DNA of 64,000 bases from Nocardioides sp. L-11A (GTDB lineage: Bacteria; Actinomycetota; Actinomycetes; Propionibacteriales; Nocardioidaceae). Shown here piece by piece: positions 1 through 7,698 of this stretch. Each line of letters begins with the position of its first letter. The first letter of the stretch is position 1. The stretch spans positions 5,208,001 to 5,272,000 of the forward strand of contig CP124680.1 of the NCBI GenBank assembly GCA_029961745.1. The letters run 5' to 3'. Position numbers and translations under genes: made by a program. A model generated the notes under the pieces. It ran no database searches, was not told where the DNA came from, and saw only the letters and a list, made by a program, of their open reading frames with translations.

Positions 1-837
1 CGCGGTCTCGAGCTCGGCGTACATGTCGACCAGCTTGTGCTTGACGCTCTGGAAGGAGGCGACCGGACGGCCGAACTGCTGGCGGTCGACGGCGTAGTCG
101 CGGGCCAGGCCGAACGCCCGGTGCGCGGCGGCGAGGGCGTCGACCGCCGTGAGCAGGGCGCCGACCAGCCAGGCGTCGCGGACCGCGGCGGCCACCTCCG
201 CGCCCGCGGCCACCGGGGTCGCCCGGGCCCCGTCGAGGTCGAGCAGCGCGAGTCCGCGGCCCGGATCGACCGCCTCCATGGCGCTCACCCGCACGCCCGG
301 CGCGGCGGCGTCCACCAGCACCACGGCGAGTGTGCCGTCCGCACCGGTGGCGGTGACCAGGAAGGCGTCGGCGTGGGTGCCGCTGTCGACGAACGTCTTG
401 CGCCCGCTGACCGCGAGCGTCGCGCCGTCGCCGTCGAGCCGAGCGGCCGCGTCGAGGGCGAGCCCGGCGCCGTCCTCGTGCAGCGCGGGTACGACGACCC
501 GCCCCTGTTCCGCGAGCGCGCGGCGCAGCCCGGCGGCGTCCGCGGGGTCGACCCGCCGCAGCAGGCTCGCACCGACGCCGGAGGCCGCGACCAGCGGGCC
601 GGACCACCCGCAGCGGGAGGTCTCGGCGACCGCGGCGGCGAGCTCGGTGAGCGTGGCGCCCTGGCCGCCGTACTCGTCCTCGACGAGCAGGCCGGCGGCG
701 CCGACCTCCTCGACCAGTCCGGTCCACAGCTCGGGGAGCGCCGCTCCCCCGAGCCGGCTCACCTCCACCGGGCTGCGCTGGTCCAGGAACCGCGCGAACA
801 CCGGCGACAGCTCGGCACTGATCACCAGGCCTGCCAT
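1..837 (-). CDS. Acyl-CoA dehydrogenase, C-terminus cut off by window edge
   Basis: The 279 visible residues form the N-terminal helical domain, the central beta domain and the first helix of the C-terminal FAD-binding domain (QFGRPVASFQSVKHKLVDM near residues 258-276), a standard acyl-CoA dehydrogenase signature. The family oxidises acyl-CoA to 2,3-enoyl-CoA with FAD and passes electrons to ETF. The ATG at 837 follows a strong GGGAGGAGAG ribosome site. It lies 90 bp downstream of a TetR gene in the same direction, with a perfect 14-bp palindrome in between, so it probably has its own repressible promoter. The catalytic-base region can be judged only in part because the gene runs off the window. 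The substrate is unknown; neighbours suggest a ring- or side-chain-derived acyl-CoA. Confidence 0.9.
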   Translation of the reverse strand, partial: MAGLVISAELSPVFARFLDQRSPVEVSRLGGAALPELWTGLVEEVGAAGLLVEDEYGGQGATLTELAAAVAETSRCGWSGPLVAASGVGASLLRRVDPADAAGLRRALAEQGRVVVPALHEDGAGLALDAAARLDGDGATLAVSGRKTFVDSGTHADAFLVTATGADGTLAVVLVDAAAPGVRVSAMEAVDPGRGLALLDLDGARATPVAAGAEVAAAVRDAWLVGALLTAVDALAAAHRAFGLARDYAVDRQQFGRPVASFQSVKHKLVDMYAELETA

Positions 838-861
838 GATCTCTCCTCCCGCTCGATGTCG

Positions 862-875
862 AGCAAGCGCTTGCT
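862..875. promoter_or_regulatory. TetR-type operator upstream of the acyl-CoA dehydrogenase gene
   Basis: AGCAAGCGCTTGCT is a perfect 14-bp palindrome 24 bp upstream of the dehydrogenase start. It fits AnCAAGnnCTTGnT, the motif I recall for the mycobacterial regulator KstR2. A second match lies at 4234-4247, before the other operon pair. The likely binder is the TetR protein encoded at 928-1533. Confidence 0.7.
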
Positions 876-927
876 ATTCTCCGCTGACGAGAGAGAACGC
901 CGCAGCGCGGCGTTCCTCCTCAGGCTG

Positions 928-1533
928 TCAGGCCGTGCGGATCCCGTCGAGCAGGATCGCGGTCTGCACCTCGATGACCCGGTCGATGCCGACCCGGCCG
1001 CGGGGGTTGAACCAGCGGATCACCGCCTGGATCGCGCCCATGATCGTGCGGTAGATCATCCGGGCGTCGATGTCGTCGCGGATCTCTCCCGCGTCGATGC
1101 CCCGCTGGATCGTCTCCAGCCAGACCTTCTCGATCTGGTGCTGGCGCTCGACGATCCCCTTCATCGGGCCGACGTAGTGCCAGTCGTTCTGCAGGATCGT
1201 GACGTGCTGCCGGTTCTCGACCAGGCCGCGCAGGGCACACGCGACCAGCTGCTCGAGCGCGACGACCGGGCCGTCCGCCTCGGAGACCGCCACGTCGTAC
1301 CCCCGGACCATCGAGTCGAGGTACTCGACGAGCACCTCCTCGACCATCGCCTCCTTGGAGTCGAAGTAGTAGTAGAGGCTCCCCGAGAGCATGTCGGCGT
1401 CGTCGGCGATGTCACGGACGGTGGCCGCGGAGAAGCCCTTCTCCGAGAACACCTTCGCCGCGGCGCGCATGATCAGCTCCTTGCGCGCCACGCCCGTGGG
1501 AGAGCCGGTCGAGCGGCGACGGGTTGTACTCAC
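928..1533 (-). CDS. TetR/AcrR-family repressor (KstR2-like by operator)
   Basis: This 201-residue protein has an N-terminal helix-turn-helix (residues about 15-62, VFSEKGFSAATVRDIADDAD then SGSLYYYFDSKEAM) and a helical ligand-binding C-terminal domain. The start is GTG at 1533, preceded by AAAGG. TetR proteins of this kind repress acyl-CoA catabolic genes and are released by an acyl-CoA thioester. The gene sits between thiolase and acyl-CoA dehydrogenase genes on the same strand. Two CAAGnnCTTG palindromes nearby (862-875, 4234-4247) are the probable targets; none was found directly at its own start. A KstR2 role in steroid C/D-ring catabolism is inferred only from the motif and context. Confidence 0.85.
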   Translation of the reverse strand: MSTTRRRSTGSPTGVARKELIMRAAAKVFSEKGFSAATVRDIADDADMLSGSLYYYFDSKEAMVEEVLVEYLDSMVRGYDVAVSEADGPVVALEQLVACALRGLVENRQHVTILQNDWHYVGPMKGIVERQHQIEKVWLETIQRGIDAGEIRDDIDARMIYRTIMGAIQAVIRWFNPRGRVGIDRVIEVQTAILLDGIRTA

Positions 1534-1623
1534 GCTGCGCTGCCTTTCTGCAACCGGTCCACGTGCTCGGACACCTTAACGGACCGGGTCGTGGTCGGAC
1601 CGGAGATGCACGGACGGCCCATC

Positions 1624-2811
1624 TCAGGGTCGTCGGTCGGAGACGATGGTGACCGCGCTGACCAGGTCTCCCGGGCTGCCGCCCTGGTTCTGGACCAGCC
1701 CGAACCGCGGATCCGCGACCTGACGCTCGCCGGCCTCACCGCGGAACTGCAGCCACATCTCGAAGATCATCCGCAGCCCGCTCGCGCCGATCGGGTGCCC
1801 GAAGCTCTTCAGCCCGCCGTCGATGTTGACCGGCAGCGCGCCGTCGCGGTCGTAGCGGCCGTCGAGGACGTCGCGCCAGGCCTTGCCGCGCTCCGAGAAG
1901 CCGAGCTCCTCCATCAGGACCAGCTCGGTCGGCGTGAAGCAGTCGTGCACCTCGGCCAGCGAGATCTCGGTGGCGGGATCGGTGATGCCGGCCTGGGCGT
2001 ACGCCGTGCGCGCCGACGCCGCCGCCTCGGCGAGGTCGGAGTAGTCGTAGTCGCTGTCGTTGCGCCCGGTTCCCGACCCGGCGTCGAGCGCCAGCGCGTG
2101 CACGTAGAGCGGCTTGTCGGTGTACTTCAGCGCGTCCTCGGCCCGCACGATGACCGCCGCGGCGGCACCGTCGGCGACGCCGGAGCAGTCGAACACGCTC
2201 AGCCGGCCGGCGAGGGTCGGCGCCGCGGCGATGGTCTCCTTCGGCACCTCCTTGCGGAACTGCGCACGCGGGTTCCGGGCCCCGTTGCCGTGGTTCTTCC
2301 AGGCGATGTGGGTCATCGCCTCCTTGATCTGCTCCTCCGGTACGCCGTAGCGGCGGGCGTAGGCGGGCACGATCATCGAGTACATCGCGGGCGCGCTGAG
2401 GACCGGCGGCGTACCGTCGTTGGGCACGCTCGGCATCTCCAGGCCGGAGTAGCCCGCGTCCTTGAGCTTCTCGCCGCCGACCGCCATCACGACGTCGTAG
2501 GCGCCGGAGGAGACGGCGTAGCAGGCGTTGCGGAAGGCCTCGGAGCCCGTCGCGCACATGTTCTCGACCCGGGTCACCGGCTTGTGGGAGATGTTGAGCG
2601 GACGGGTGAGGGTCAGGCCCGAGACGCCCGAGATCATCGAACCGAGCCAGAACGCGTCGACGTCGTCGACCCCGAGGCCGCCGGCCGAGCCGAGGGCGCC
2701 GTGGGTCGCCTCCACCAGCAGGTCGTCGACATTGCGGTCCCACAGCTCACCGAAGTTGGTGCAGGCCATGCCGACCACGGCGACGGGCGTCGCCAGGGCG
2801 TGAGATCCCAT
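1624..2811 (-). CDS. SCP-x-type thiolase / lipid-transfer protein
   Basis: This 395-residue member of the non-decarboxylating thiolase superfamily belongs to the SCP-x/Ltp branch. Visible landmarks are the nucleophilic cysteine in ENMCATGSEAF (about residue 87), the HDCFTPTEL motif, and the C-terminal GHPIGASG histidine loop. The family cleaves 3-oxoacyl-CoA, or performs retro-aldol cleavage as in steroid Ltp2 enzymes. The ATG at 2811 overlaps by one base (TGATG) the stop of the upstream HMGCS-like/DUF35 fusion gene, and GAGGAGGAC precedes it. The two products are therefore probably translated together and form a complex, as thiolases and DUF35 proteins do in archaea and in actinobacterial sterol degradation. 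Confidence 0.9.
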   Translation of the reverse strand: MGSHALATPVAVVGMACTNFGELWDRNVDDLLVEATHGALGSAGGLGVDDVDAFWLGSMISGVSGLTLTRPLNISHKPVTRVENMCATGSEAFRNACYAVSSGAYDVVMAVGGEKLKDAGYSGLEMPSVPNDGTPPVLSAPAMYSMIVPAYARRYGVPEEQIKEAMTHIAWKNHGNGARNPRAQFRKEVPKETIAAAPTLAGRLSVFDCSGVADGAAAAVIVRAEDALKYTDKPLYVHALALDAGSGTGRNDSDYDYSDLAEAAASARTAYAQAGITDPATEISLAEVHDCFTPTELVLMEELGFSERGKAWRDVLDGRYDRDGALPVNIDGGLKSFGHPIGASGLRMIFEMWLQFRGEAGERQVADPRFGLVQNQGGSPGDLVSAVTIVSDRRP

Positions 2812-4196
2812 CAGTCCTCCTCCTCGAGGTGCGGCCGCACCTTCCACACGTAGTTCCTGACTCCGTTGCCGGCCACGCTCGCCAGCCGGAAGGTCGGACT
2901 GACCCGGTCGCCGATCGCGAGCTCGCGGCCCACAACGTCGGTCATCTCGCACTCGAAGCGACCGCCGCCGTCGAAGTCGACCGCGACCACCCGGGCCGGG
3001 AGCTGGACGGACTCGGAGAGCCAGTCGTCGGTGAAGGTCGCGATCCGGCCGGGCACGTCGACCATCGAGACCGGCTCGAAGCCCTCGGTGGCCGAGCAGC
3101 GCAGGCAGACCTGCCGCGGCGGCAGGTTGCGGTAGCCGCACGAGCCGCACCGCGCGGCCACGAAGCCGAACTTCCACGAGGCGGTACGCCGCGCGGCGGG
3201 CGGGACCGGCGGCTTGATGTCGGGACGGCGGGCCGGCTCGCGGGGCAGCAGGCCCCGCCAGTTGAGGAAGTCGCCGTAGGAGACGGGCTGTCCCGCAGGC
3301 GCGGCGGCGAGGCCGCTGCGCCCGCCCGTCACGTGCTTCTCGGTCACCCGGAAGACGAAGGCGTCGGCGCCGTCGGTGGCCGAGACCGCGAGCACCAGGT
3401 CGCCGGGCGCGGCGGCGTCGAGCGCGAGCGCCAGGCCGACGGCGAGATCGGCGGCGCCGGCGTACCCGAGGGCTGCCGCGTCGATGGCAGCCAGCTGCGC
3501 CGCCTCGAAGCCGCGGCGCGCCGCCGCGCGGGCCCGCGCGTGGGGGGTGCTGATGACGACGTGGTCGACCTGCTCGCGCTTGAGCTCGCAGCGGCCGAGG
3601 ACGTCGTCGACGATCCGCTCGACGAGGGGGACGTACTCCTCGACCCCGAAGCGCTCCTCCCAGGTGCGGGTGCGCACGTCGCCGGGGATCCGCCACCGGT
3701 CGAGGAACTCGCTGGTCAGGGACGCGGTGCCGACCAGCTCGGCGACCGGGTCGGGACCGACCAGGAGCGCGGCGGCGGCGTCGGCGCCCTCGGCCTCGTC
3801 CGCGGAGCCGGGCAGGCCGTAGCGGACGTCGCTCGCGACGACCACGGCGGCGCCGGCGGCCAGGCCGGCGCGCAGGGCGCCCGCACCGCCACGCAGGGCG
3901 CCGGACACGTCGTAGGCCGCGACCTCGGCGGCCAGGCCCGAGGCGGCCGCGACGGTGGCCGCGTTCGACTTCTCGAGGTAGGCGGGGCGGGTCGTGGCGA
4001 ACCACAGGCTGTCGACGCCGGCACCGGCTCCATGAAGCGCCGCGCGGGCCGCGGCCACGCCCATGGTGGTGGCGTCCTCGTCGTACGACGCCACGGGACG
4101 CGTGCCCTTGCCCCGGCCGCCGACGACCCGGGCCACGTCGGCCCGATCCAGGCGCGGCACGGGCAGGTAGACCGCATATGACTCGATGCCGACCAC
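2811..4196 (-). CDS. HMG-CoA-synthase-like domain fused to DUF35 OB-fold/zinc ribbon
   Basis: This 461-residue protein has two parts. Residues 1 to about 290 resemble archaeal-type 3-hydroxy-3-methylglutaryl-CoA synthase (thiolase fold, starting GIESYAVYLPVPRLDR). Residues about 320-461 are a DUF35 module with a four-cysteine zinc ribbon (CGSCGYRN...CLRC) and an OB fold. Where the synthase has its catalytic cysteine, this protein reads YDVSGALRGG, with Leu101 at that position, so the first domain is probably a non-catalytic scaffold. The GTG at 4196 follows AAGGAGG. The next gene, a thiolase, overlaps its stop. DUF35 proteins bridge thiolase and synthase and share the CoA site, so this fusion probably presents substrate to the thiolase. 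Confidence 0.85.
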   Translation of the reverse strand: MVGIESYAVYLPVPRLDRADVARVVGGRGKGTRPVASYDEDATTMGVAAARAALHGAGAGVDSLWFATTRPAYLEKSNAATVAAASGLAAEVAAYDVSGALRGGAGALRAGLAAGAAVVVASDVRYGLPGSADEAEGADAAAALLVGPDPVAELVGTASLTSEFLDRWRIPGDVRTRTWEERFGVEEYVPLVERIVDDVLGRCELKREQVDHVVISTPHARARAAARRGFEAAQLAAIDAAALGYAGAADLAVGLALALDAAAPGDLVLAVSATDGADAFVFRVTEKHVTGGRSGLAAAPAGQPVSYGDFLNWRGLLPREPARRPDIKPPVPPAARRTASWKFGFVAARCGSCGYRNLPPRQVCLRCSATEGFEPVSMVDVPGRIATFTDDWLSESVQLPARVVAVDFDGGGRFECEMTDVVGRELAIGDRVSPTFRLASVAGNGVRNYVWKVRPHLEEED

Positions 4197-4233
4197 GGCA
4201 CCTCCTTCTGCCCCGTCTCCGGAGACACTTTCA

Positions 4234-4247
4234 ATCAAGCACTTGCT
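4234..4247. promoter_or_regulatory. Second TetR operator, between divergent operons
   Basis: ATCAAGCACTTGCT fits AnCAAGnnCTTGnT and sits in the 120-bp gap between the leftward HMGCS-like/DUF35-thiolase operon and the rightward acyl-CoA dehydrogenase operon. It could control both. The match to the 862-875 palindrome (10 fixed positions identical) supports a common regulator. Confidence 0.65.
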
Positions 4248-4316
4248 TTGATATCTTAGGCGCGCCGCCCCACCGACGCAACCGTGCGTCGGGCCAGGAG
4301 CCCCGATCGGAGGACG

Positions 4317-5510
4317 ATGTCGACCGTGAGTGAGCAGGATTTCCGGCAGCACCTCACCGAGGTGATCGGTGCCTTCGCGCCGCGCCGGGCCGACGCGGGG
4401 AGCGCCTGGGGCGAGGGCGAGGACCGGGTCTCGGTCGTCGCCGAGCGCTCCGAGGGCGAGGCCGAGGAGATCGCGGAGCTGCGGCGCTACCGCGCCCACC
4501 TCGACACCCACGGGCTCGCCTGGGTCGAGGGCCCGGCGGCCTACGGCGGCGCGGGCCTCTCCAGCCGCCACGCGGACCTGCTGCGCGAGGTCGAGGCGGA
4601 GCACGAGCTCCCCGACGACGCCTACCTCCGGTTCAGCGCGTCGACGCTGTGCCCCACCCTGCTCGAGCACGGCACCGAGGAGCAGCGCACCGACCTGCTC
4701 CGCCGGCTGCGGACGGCCGAGCTCATCGCCTGCCAGCTCTACAGCGAGCCCGGGGCCGGCTCCGACCTCGCCGGCCTCTCCACCCGCGCCGAGCGCGACG
4801 GCGACGGCTGGCGACTCAACGGCCAGAAGGTGTGGAGCTCCGGCGCCCACTACAGCGATCTCGGCCTGTGCATCGCCCGCACCGACCCCGACCGGCCCAA
4901 GCACGCCGGGCTGACGACCTTCCTCGTCGACCTGCGGGCACCGGGCGTCGAGATCCGCCCGATCCGCCAGCTCACCGGCGGGGCGTCGTTCGACGAGGTG
5001 TTCCTCACCGACGTCCACGTCCCCGACAGTGCCCGCGTCGGCGAGGTCGACGGCGGCTGGAGCGTCGTGGTGACCTCGCTGCTCAACGAGCGCTCCGCCA
5101 TCGGCCGCGAGGTCGGGGTCGACGACGCCCTGGTCGACCGGCTCGTCGACCTCGCGCGCCACGTGCAGGATCCCGTCGACGACCGCACCCGCGACCAGCT
5201 CGCCGACGTCGTCGTCCGGGCCTGGGCCGCGCAGCTCACGACCGCCCGCTACCTCGACGGCGGCGGGACGCCCGGCCCCGAGCTGGCGATGACCAAGCTG
5301 CTCACGACGGACCTGCTGCGCCAGATGAGCGACGTCGCCGCCGACGTCCTCGGCGCCGGGCACGTCGCCGACACCGGGGCGTGGGGCACCTACGCCTGGT
5401 CCGAGCTCACCCTCGGGCTGCCCGGCCTCCGCGTCGGCGGGGGCACCGACGAGATCCTCAAGAACGCCGTCGGCGAACGGGTCCTCCACCTACCGAAGGA
5501 CGCACGATGA
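4317..5510 (+). CDS. Acyl-CoA dehydrogenase family protein
   Basis: This complete 397-residue acyl-CoA dehydrogenase shows the LIACQLYSEPGAGSDLAGL FAD/substrate motif, RLNGQKVWSSGAHYSD, and the C-terminal GGGTDEILKNAVGERVL nucleotide-binding end. It would introduce a 2,3-double bond into an acyl-CoA, with electrons going to ETF. The ATG at 4317 follows CGGAGGACG. Its stop overlaps the next start by 4 bp (ATGA), so it heads a tight three-gene operon with the LLM oxidoreductase and SnoaL-like gene. Actinobacterial steroid dehydrogenases are often heteromers of two different subunits, and the gene at 1-837 is a candidate partner (inference). Confidence 0.9.
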   Translation: MSTVSEQDFRQHLTEVIGAFAPRRADAGSAWGEGEDRVSVVAERSEGEAEEIAELRRYRAHLDTHGLAWVEGPAAYGGAGLSSRHADLLREVEAEHELPDDAYLRFSASTLCPTLLEHGTEEQRTDLLRRLRTAELIACQLYSEPGAGSDLAGLSTRAERDGDGWRLNGQKVWSSGAHYSDLGLCIARTDPDRPKHAGLTTFLVDLRAPGVEIRPIRQLTGGASFDEVFLTDVHVPDSARVGEVDGGWSVVVTSLLNERSAIGREVGVDDALVDRLVDLARHVQDPVDDRTRDQLADVVVRAWAAQLTTARYLDGGGTPGPELAMTKLLTTDLLRQMSDVAADVLGAGHVADTGAWGTYAWSELTLGLPGLRVGGGTDEILKNAVGERVLHLPKDAR

Positions 5511-6514
5511 AGATCGACATGGGCATGATCGGCTCCTCCGCCGCCGGCTGCGGGCCGATCGCGGCCGACGCCGAGACACAGGGCTTCGACGGCGTCTGGG
5601 CGAGCGAGAGCGTCACCGACGCCTTCCTCCAGTCCCAGGCCGCGTTGCTCACCACCGACCGGCTGTCCGTCGGTACGGCGATCGCGGTCGCGTTCGCCCG
5701 CAACCCGATGTCCGTCGCCTATCTCTCCTGGGACCTCGCCGCCATGTCCGACGGGCGCTTCGTGCTCGGTCTCGGCAGCCAGATCCAGGCGCACATCGAG
5801 CGCCGCTTCTCCATGGAGTGGAGCCCGCCGGTCGACCGGATGCGCGACTTCCTGCTGGCCCTCGACGCCATCTTCTCCTCCTGGCGCGACGGCACCCGCC
5901 TCGACTACCGGGGCGAGCACTACCAGCACACGCTGATGACACCGGTCTTCACGCCGCACCACCACACCCATCGGATCCCCACGATGATCGCCGCGGTCGG
6001 CGCCAAGATGACCGAGCTCGGCGGGGAGCTGTGCGACGGCCTGCTCCTGCACGGCATGACCACCACGGCGTACCTCGACCAGGTGACGCTGCCCGCCGTC
6101 GAGCGCGGCCTCGCCACCTCCGGCCGCGACCGGGAGGCGCTCGAGCTCTACGTGCCGCTGTTCCTCGTGATGGGCGACACCGACGCCGAGCTGGAGGACA
6201 TGGCCCGGCGTACGCGCGAGCAGATCGCGTTCTACGCCTCCACGCCGGCGTACGCGAAGGTGCTCGCCAGCGTCGGGTACGAGAACCTCCAGCCCGAGCT
6301 GCAGGGCCTGTCCCGCGAGGGCAAGTGGGCCGAGATGGGCGAGCTGATCGACGACCGACTCCTCCACGAGATCGCCCTCGTCGGCAAGCCGGAGGAGATG
6401 CCCGCGCTGTGCAAGGAGCGCTTCGGCGGCCGGGTCGACCGGGTGTCGTCGTACTTCGGCTGGCCCACCGACGACCCCGACCGGCTGCGCGAGATCCTCG
6501 CCGCCTTCGCCTGA
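5507..6514 (+). CDS. LLM-class (luciferase-like) F420- or flavin-dependent oxidoreductase
   Basis: This 335-residue TIM-barrel protein of the bacterial luciferase superfamily shows ETQGFDGVWASESVTD near the N-terminus, the LTTDRLSVGTAIAVAFARNP strand, and SDGRFVLGLGSQIQAHIERRF. These are typical of actinobacterial F420-dependent dehydrogenases of the TIGR03617 type. Such enzymes use reduced F420 or FMN to reduce or oxygenate a hydrophobic substrate. It overlaps the acyl-CoA dehydrogenase stop by 4 bp and is followed after 10 bp by a SnoaL-like gene. The cofactor cannot be decided from sequence alone; F420 is favoured by family and lineage. Confidence 0.85.
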   Translation: MKIDMGMIGSSAAGCGPIAADAETQGFDGVWASESVTDAFLQSQAALLTTDRLSVGTAIAVAFARNPMSVAYLSWDLAAMSDGRFVLGLGSQIQAHIERRFSMEWSPPVDRMRDFLLALDAIFSSWRDGTRLDYRGEHYQHTLMTPVFTPHHHTHRIPTMIAAVGAKMTELGGELCDGLLLHGMTTTAYLDQVTLPAVERGLATSGRDREALELYVPLFLVMGDTDAELEDMARRTREQIAFYASTPAYAKVLASVGYENLQPELQGLSREGKWAEMGELIDDRLLHEIALVGKPEEMPALCKERFGGRVDRVSSYFGWPTDDPDRLREILAAFA

Positions 6515-6524
6515 GGAGACCGCG

Positions 6525-7004
6525 ATGACCCGACTCACCCCCGAGGACCTCGTCGCCCGCGCCGAGATCAGCGACACCCTGCACGCCTACAGCCGCGGCG
6601 TCGACCGCTGCGACATCGACCTGCTCGCCGACCTGTTCTGCGCGGACGCCACCTTCGACTACGGGCACGGCAACGTCACGTCGGGCCGCGAGAGCCTGCG
6701 CGGGCTGTTCGAGGCGGCGACCGGCCGCTACACCGCGACCAGTCACCACGTCTCGACCGTGAGCTTCCTCGAGGTCGCCGACGGGGCCGCGCGGACCATC
6801 GCCTACGTCTACGCCTTCCACGACAACGCCGAGCAGGACCTCCACCTGCACGTCTGGGGCTGCTACGAGGACGAGCTCGTCGACGAGGGCGACCGTTGGC
6901 GGATCAAGACCCGCAAGGTCCGGATCGCCGGCACCAAGTCGACCGGCTCCGAGCAGATCCCCGAGCGGTTCGAGCGCTACGCGCGGGGCGGCAGCCCCTT
7001 GTAA
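6525..7004 (+). CDS. SnoaL-like / NTF2-fold small enzyme
   Basis: This 159-residue alpha+beta barrel protein begins with a helix (DLVARAEISDTLHAYSRGVDRCD), followed by FCADATFDYGHGNVTSGRESL and a C-terminal beta sheet, the usual pattern of the SnoaL_4 family (dehydratases, isomerases, hydroxylase helpers). It is third in the operon after an acyl-CoA dehydrogenase and an LLM oxidoreductase, so it probably acts on the same ring or hydroxyacyl intermediate. The ATG at 6525 follows GAGGAGACC. Its last sense codon and TAA stop lie inside the left arm of the palindromic repeat at 6998-7071, so the element supplies the end of the reading frame. Confidence 0.8.
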   Translation: MTRLTPEDLVARAEISDTLHAYSRGVDRCDIDLLADLFCADATFDYGHGNVTSGRESLRGLFEAATGRYTATSHHVSTVSFLEVADGAARTIAYVYAFHDNAEQDLHLHVWGCYEDELVDEGDRWRIKTRKVRIAGTKSTGSEQIPERFERYARGGSPL

Positions 7005-7071
7005 CTAAGTGTTACGTCACGATTTTGGGTCCTTGGATCGTTCAAAATCGTACGTAACACTTAGTTACAAG
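6998..7071. repeat. Dispersed palindromic element, copy 1
   Basis: A 74-bp inverted repeat. The outer 20-bp arms are perfect (CTTGTAACTAAGTGTTACGT at 6998-7017 and its complement at 7052-7071), and inner 8-bp arms CGATTTTG/CAAAATCG surround a 15-nt loop. It lies between facing genes, provides the TAA stop of the SnoaL-like gene and ends 10 bp from the stop of the Lrp gene. Relatives occur at 31919-31993 and 50122-50361. It probably works as a two-way terminator, but its AT-rich arms in 72% GC DNA also suggest a mobile origin. Confidence 0.85.
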
Positions 7072-7081
7072 AGCGGGCCGG

Positions 7082-7567
7082 TCAGCCGAAGCGGGTCCAC
7101 TGCTCCAGGACGACGAGGGTCTTGGTGCTGGCTACGGCGCCGCCGGAGCGCAGCGAGCTGACCACCCGGCGCAGGTCCTCGACCCCCTCGACCCGGATCC
7201 GGACCAGCGCGTCGGGGTCGCCGGCGAGGGTGAGCACCTCCTCGACCTCGGGGATCTGCGCGACGAACTCCATGATCTGGGCCAGGTCGAGGTCGTCGGC
7301 GAAGTGGAGCTCGGTCATCGCCTCGATGCCGGTCGCGATCCGGCCGTGATTGATCTGCACGGTGTAGCGCTCGATCACCCCGACCTTCTCCAGCCGCGCG
7401 ATCCGGCGCTGCACCGGCGCGACGGTGAGCCCGACCGCGGTCGCGATCTCGCGCAGCGGTCGGCGCGCGTTCTCGCGCAGCAGGTCGAGGATGGCGCGGT
7501 CGGTGGCGTCGAGGACGGCGGGCCGGCGGTCGGCCCGCTCACCCGGACGCTGCTTCGGATCGGTCAC
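7082..7567 (-). CDS. Lrp/AsnC-family transcriptional regulator
   Basis: This 161-residue protein has an N-terminal winged helix (LDATDRAILDLLRENARRPLREIATAVG, then VAPVQRRIARLEKVGVI) and a C-terminal RAM ligand-sensing domain (VLTLAGDPDALVRIRVEGVEDL). I chose the GTG at 7567, just before the conserved N-terminus; upstream codons look non-coding. No clear ribosome site is visible, so it may be leaderless. It is divergent from a branched-chain/leucine-type dehydrogenase and an indolepyruvate oxidoreductase gene and most likely controls them in response to an amino acid. Confidence 0.88.
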   Translation of the reverse strand: MTDPKQRPGERADRRPAVLDATDRAILDLLRENARRPLREIATAVGLTVAPVQRRIARLEKVGVIERYTVQINHGRIATGIEAMTELHFADDLDLAQIMEFVAQIPEVEEVLTLAGDPDALVRIRVEGVEDLRRVVSSLRSGGAVASTKTLVVLEQWTRFG

Positions 7568-7698
7568 GCAACAGAATCTACTCCCGGCAGCCTCTTCGTT
7601 GCGCCTCCGGACGTGACGCCGTCGCTCGGGTTGCGGATCGACGCCAAACCCGGCGACAGGAGTTGTGACCGGGCCCACCATGCCCCAGGCTCGTGCGC

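Noticed and set aside
37..2853. Long rightward open frame of over 900 codons at the left end
   Set aside because: It runs antisense through an acyl-CoA dehydrogenase, a TetR regulator and a thiolase with clear family motifs; long antisense frames are expected at this GC content.
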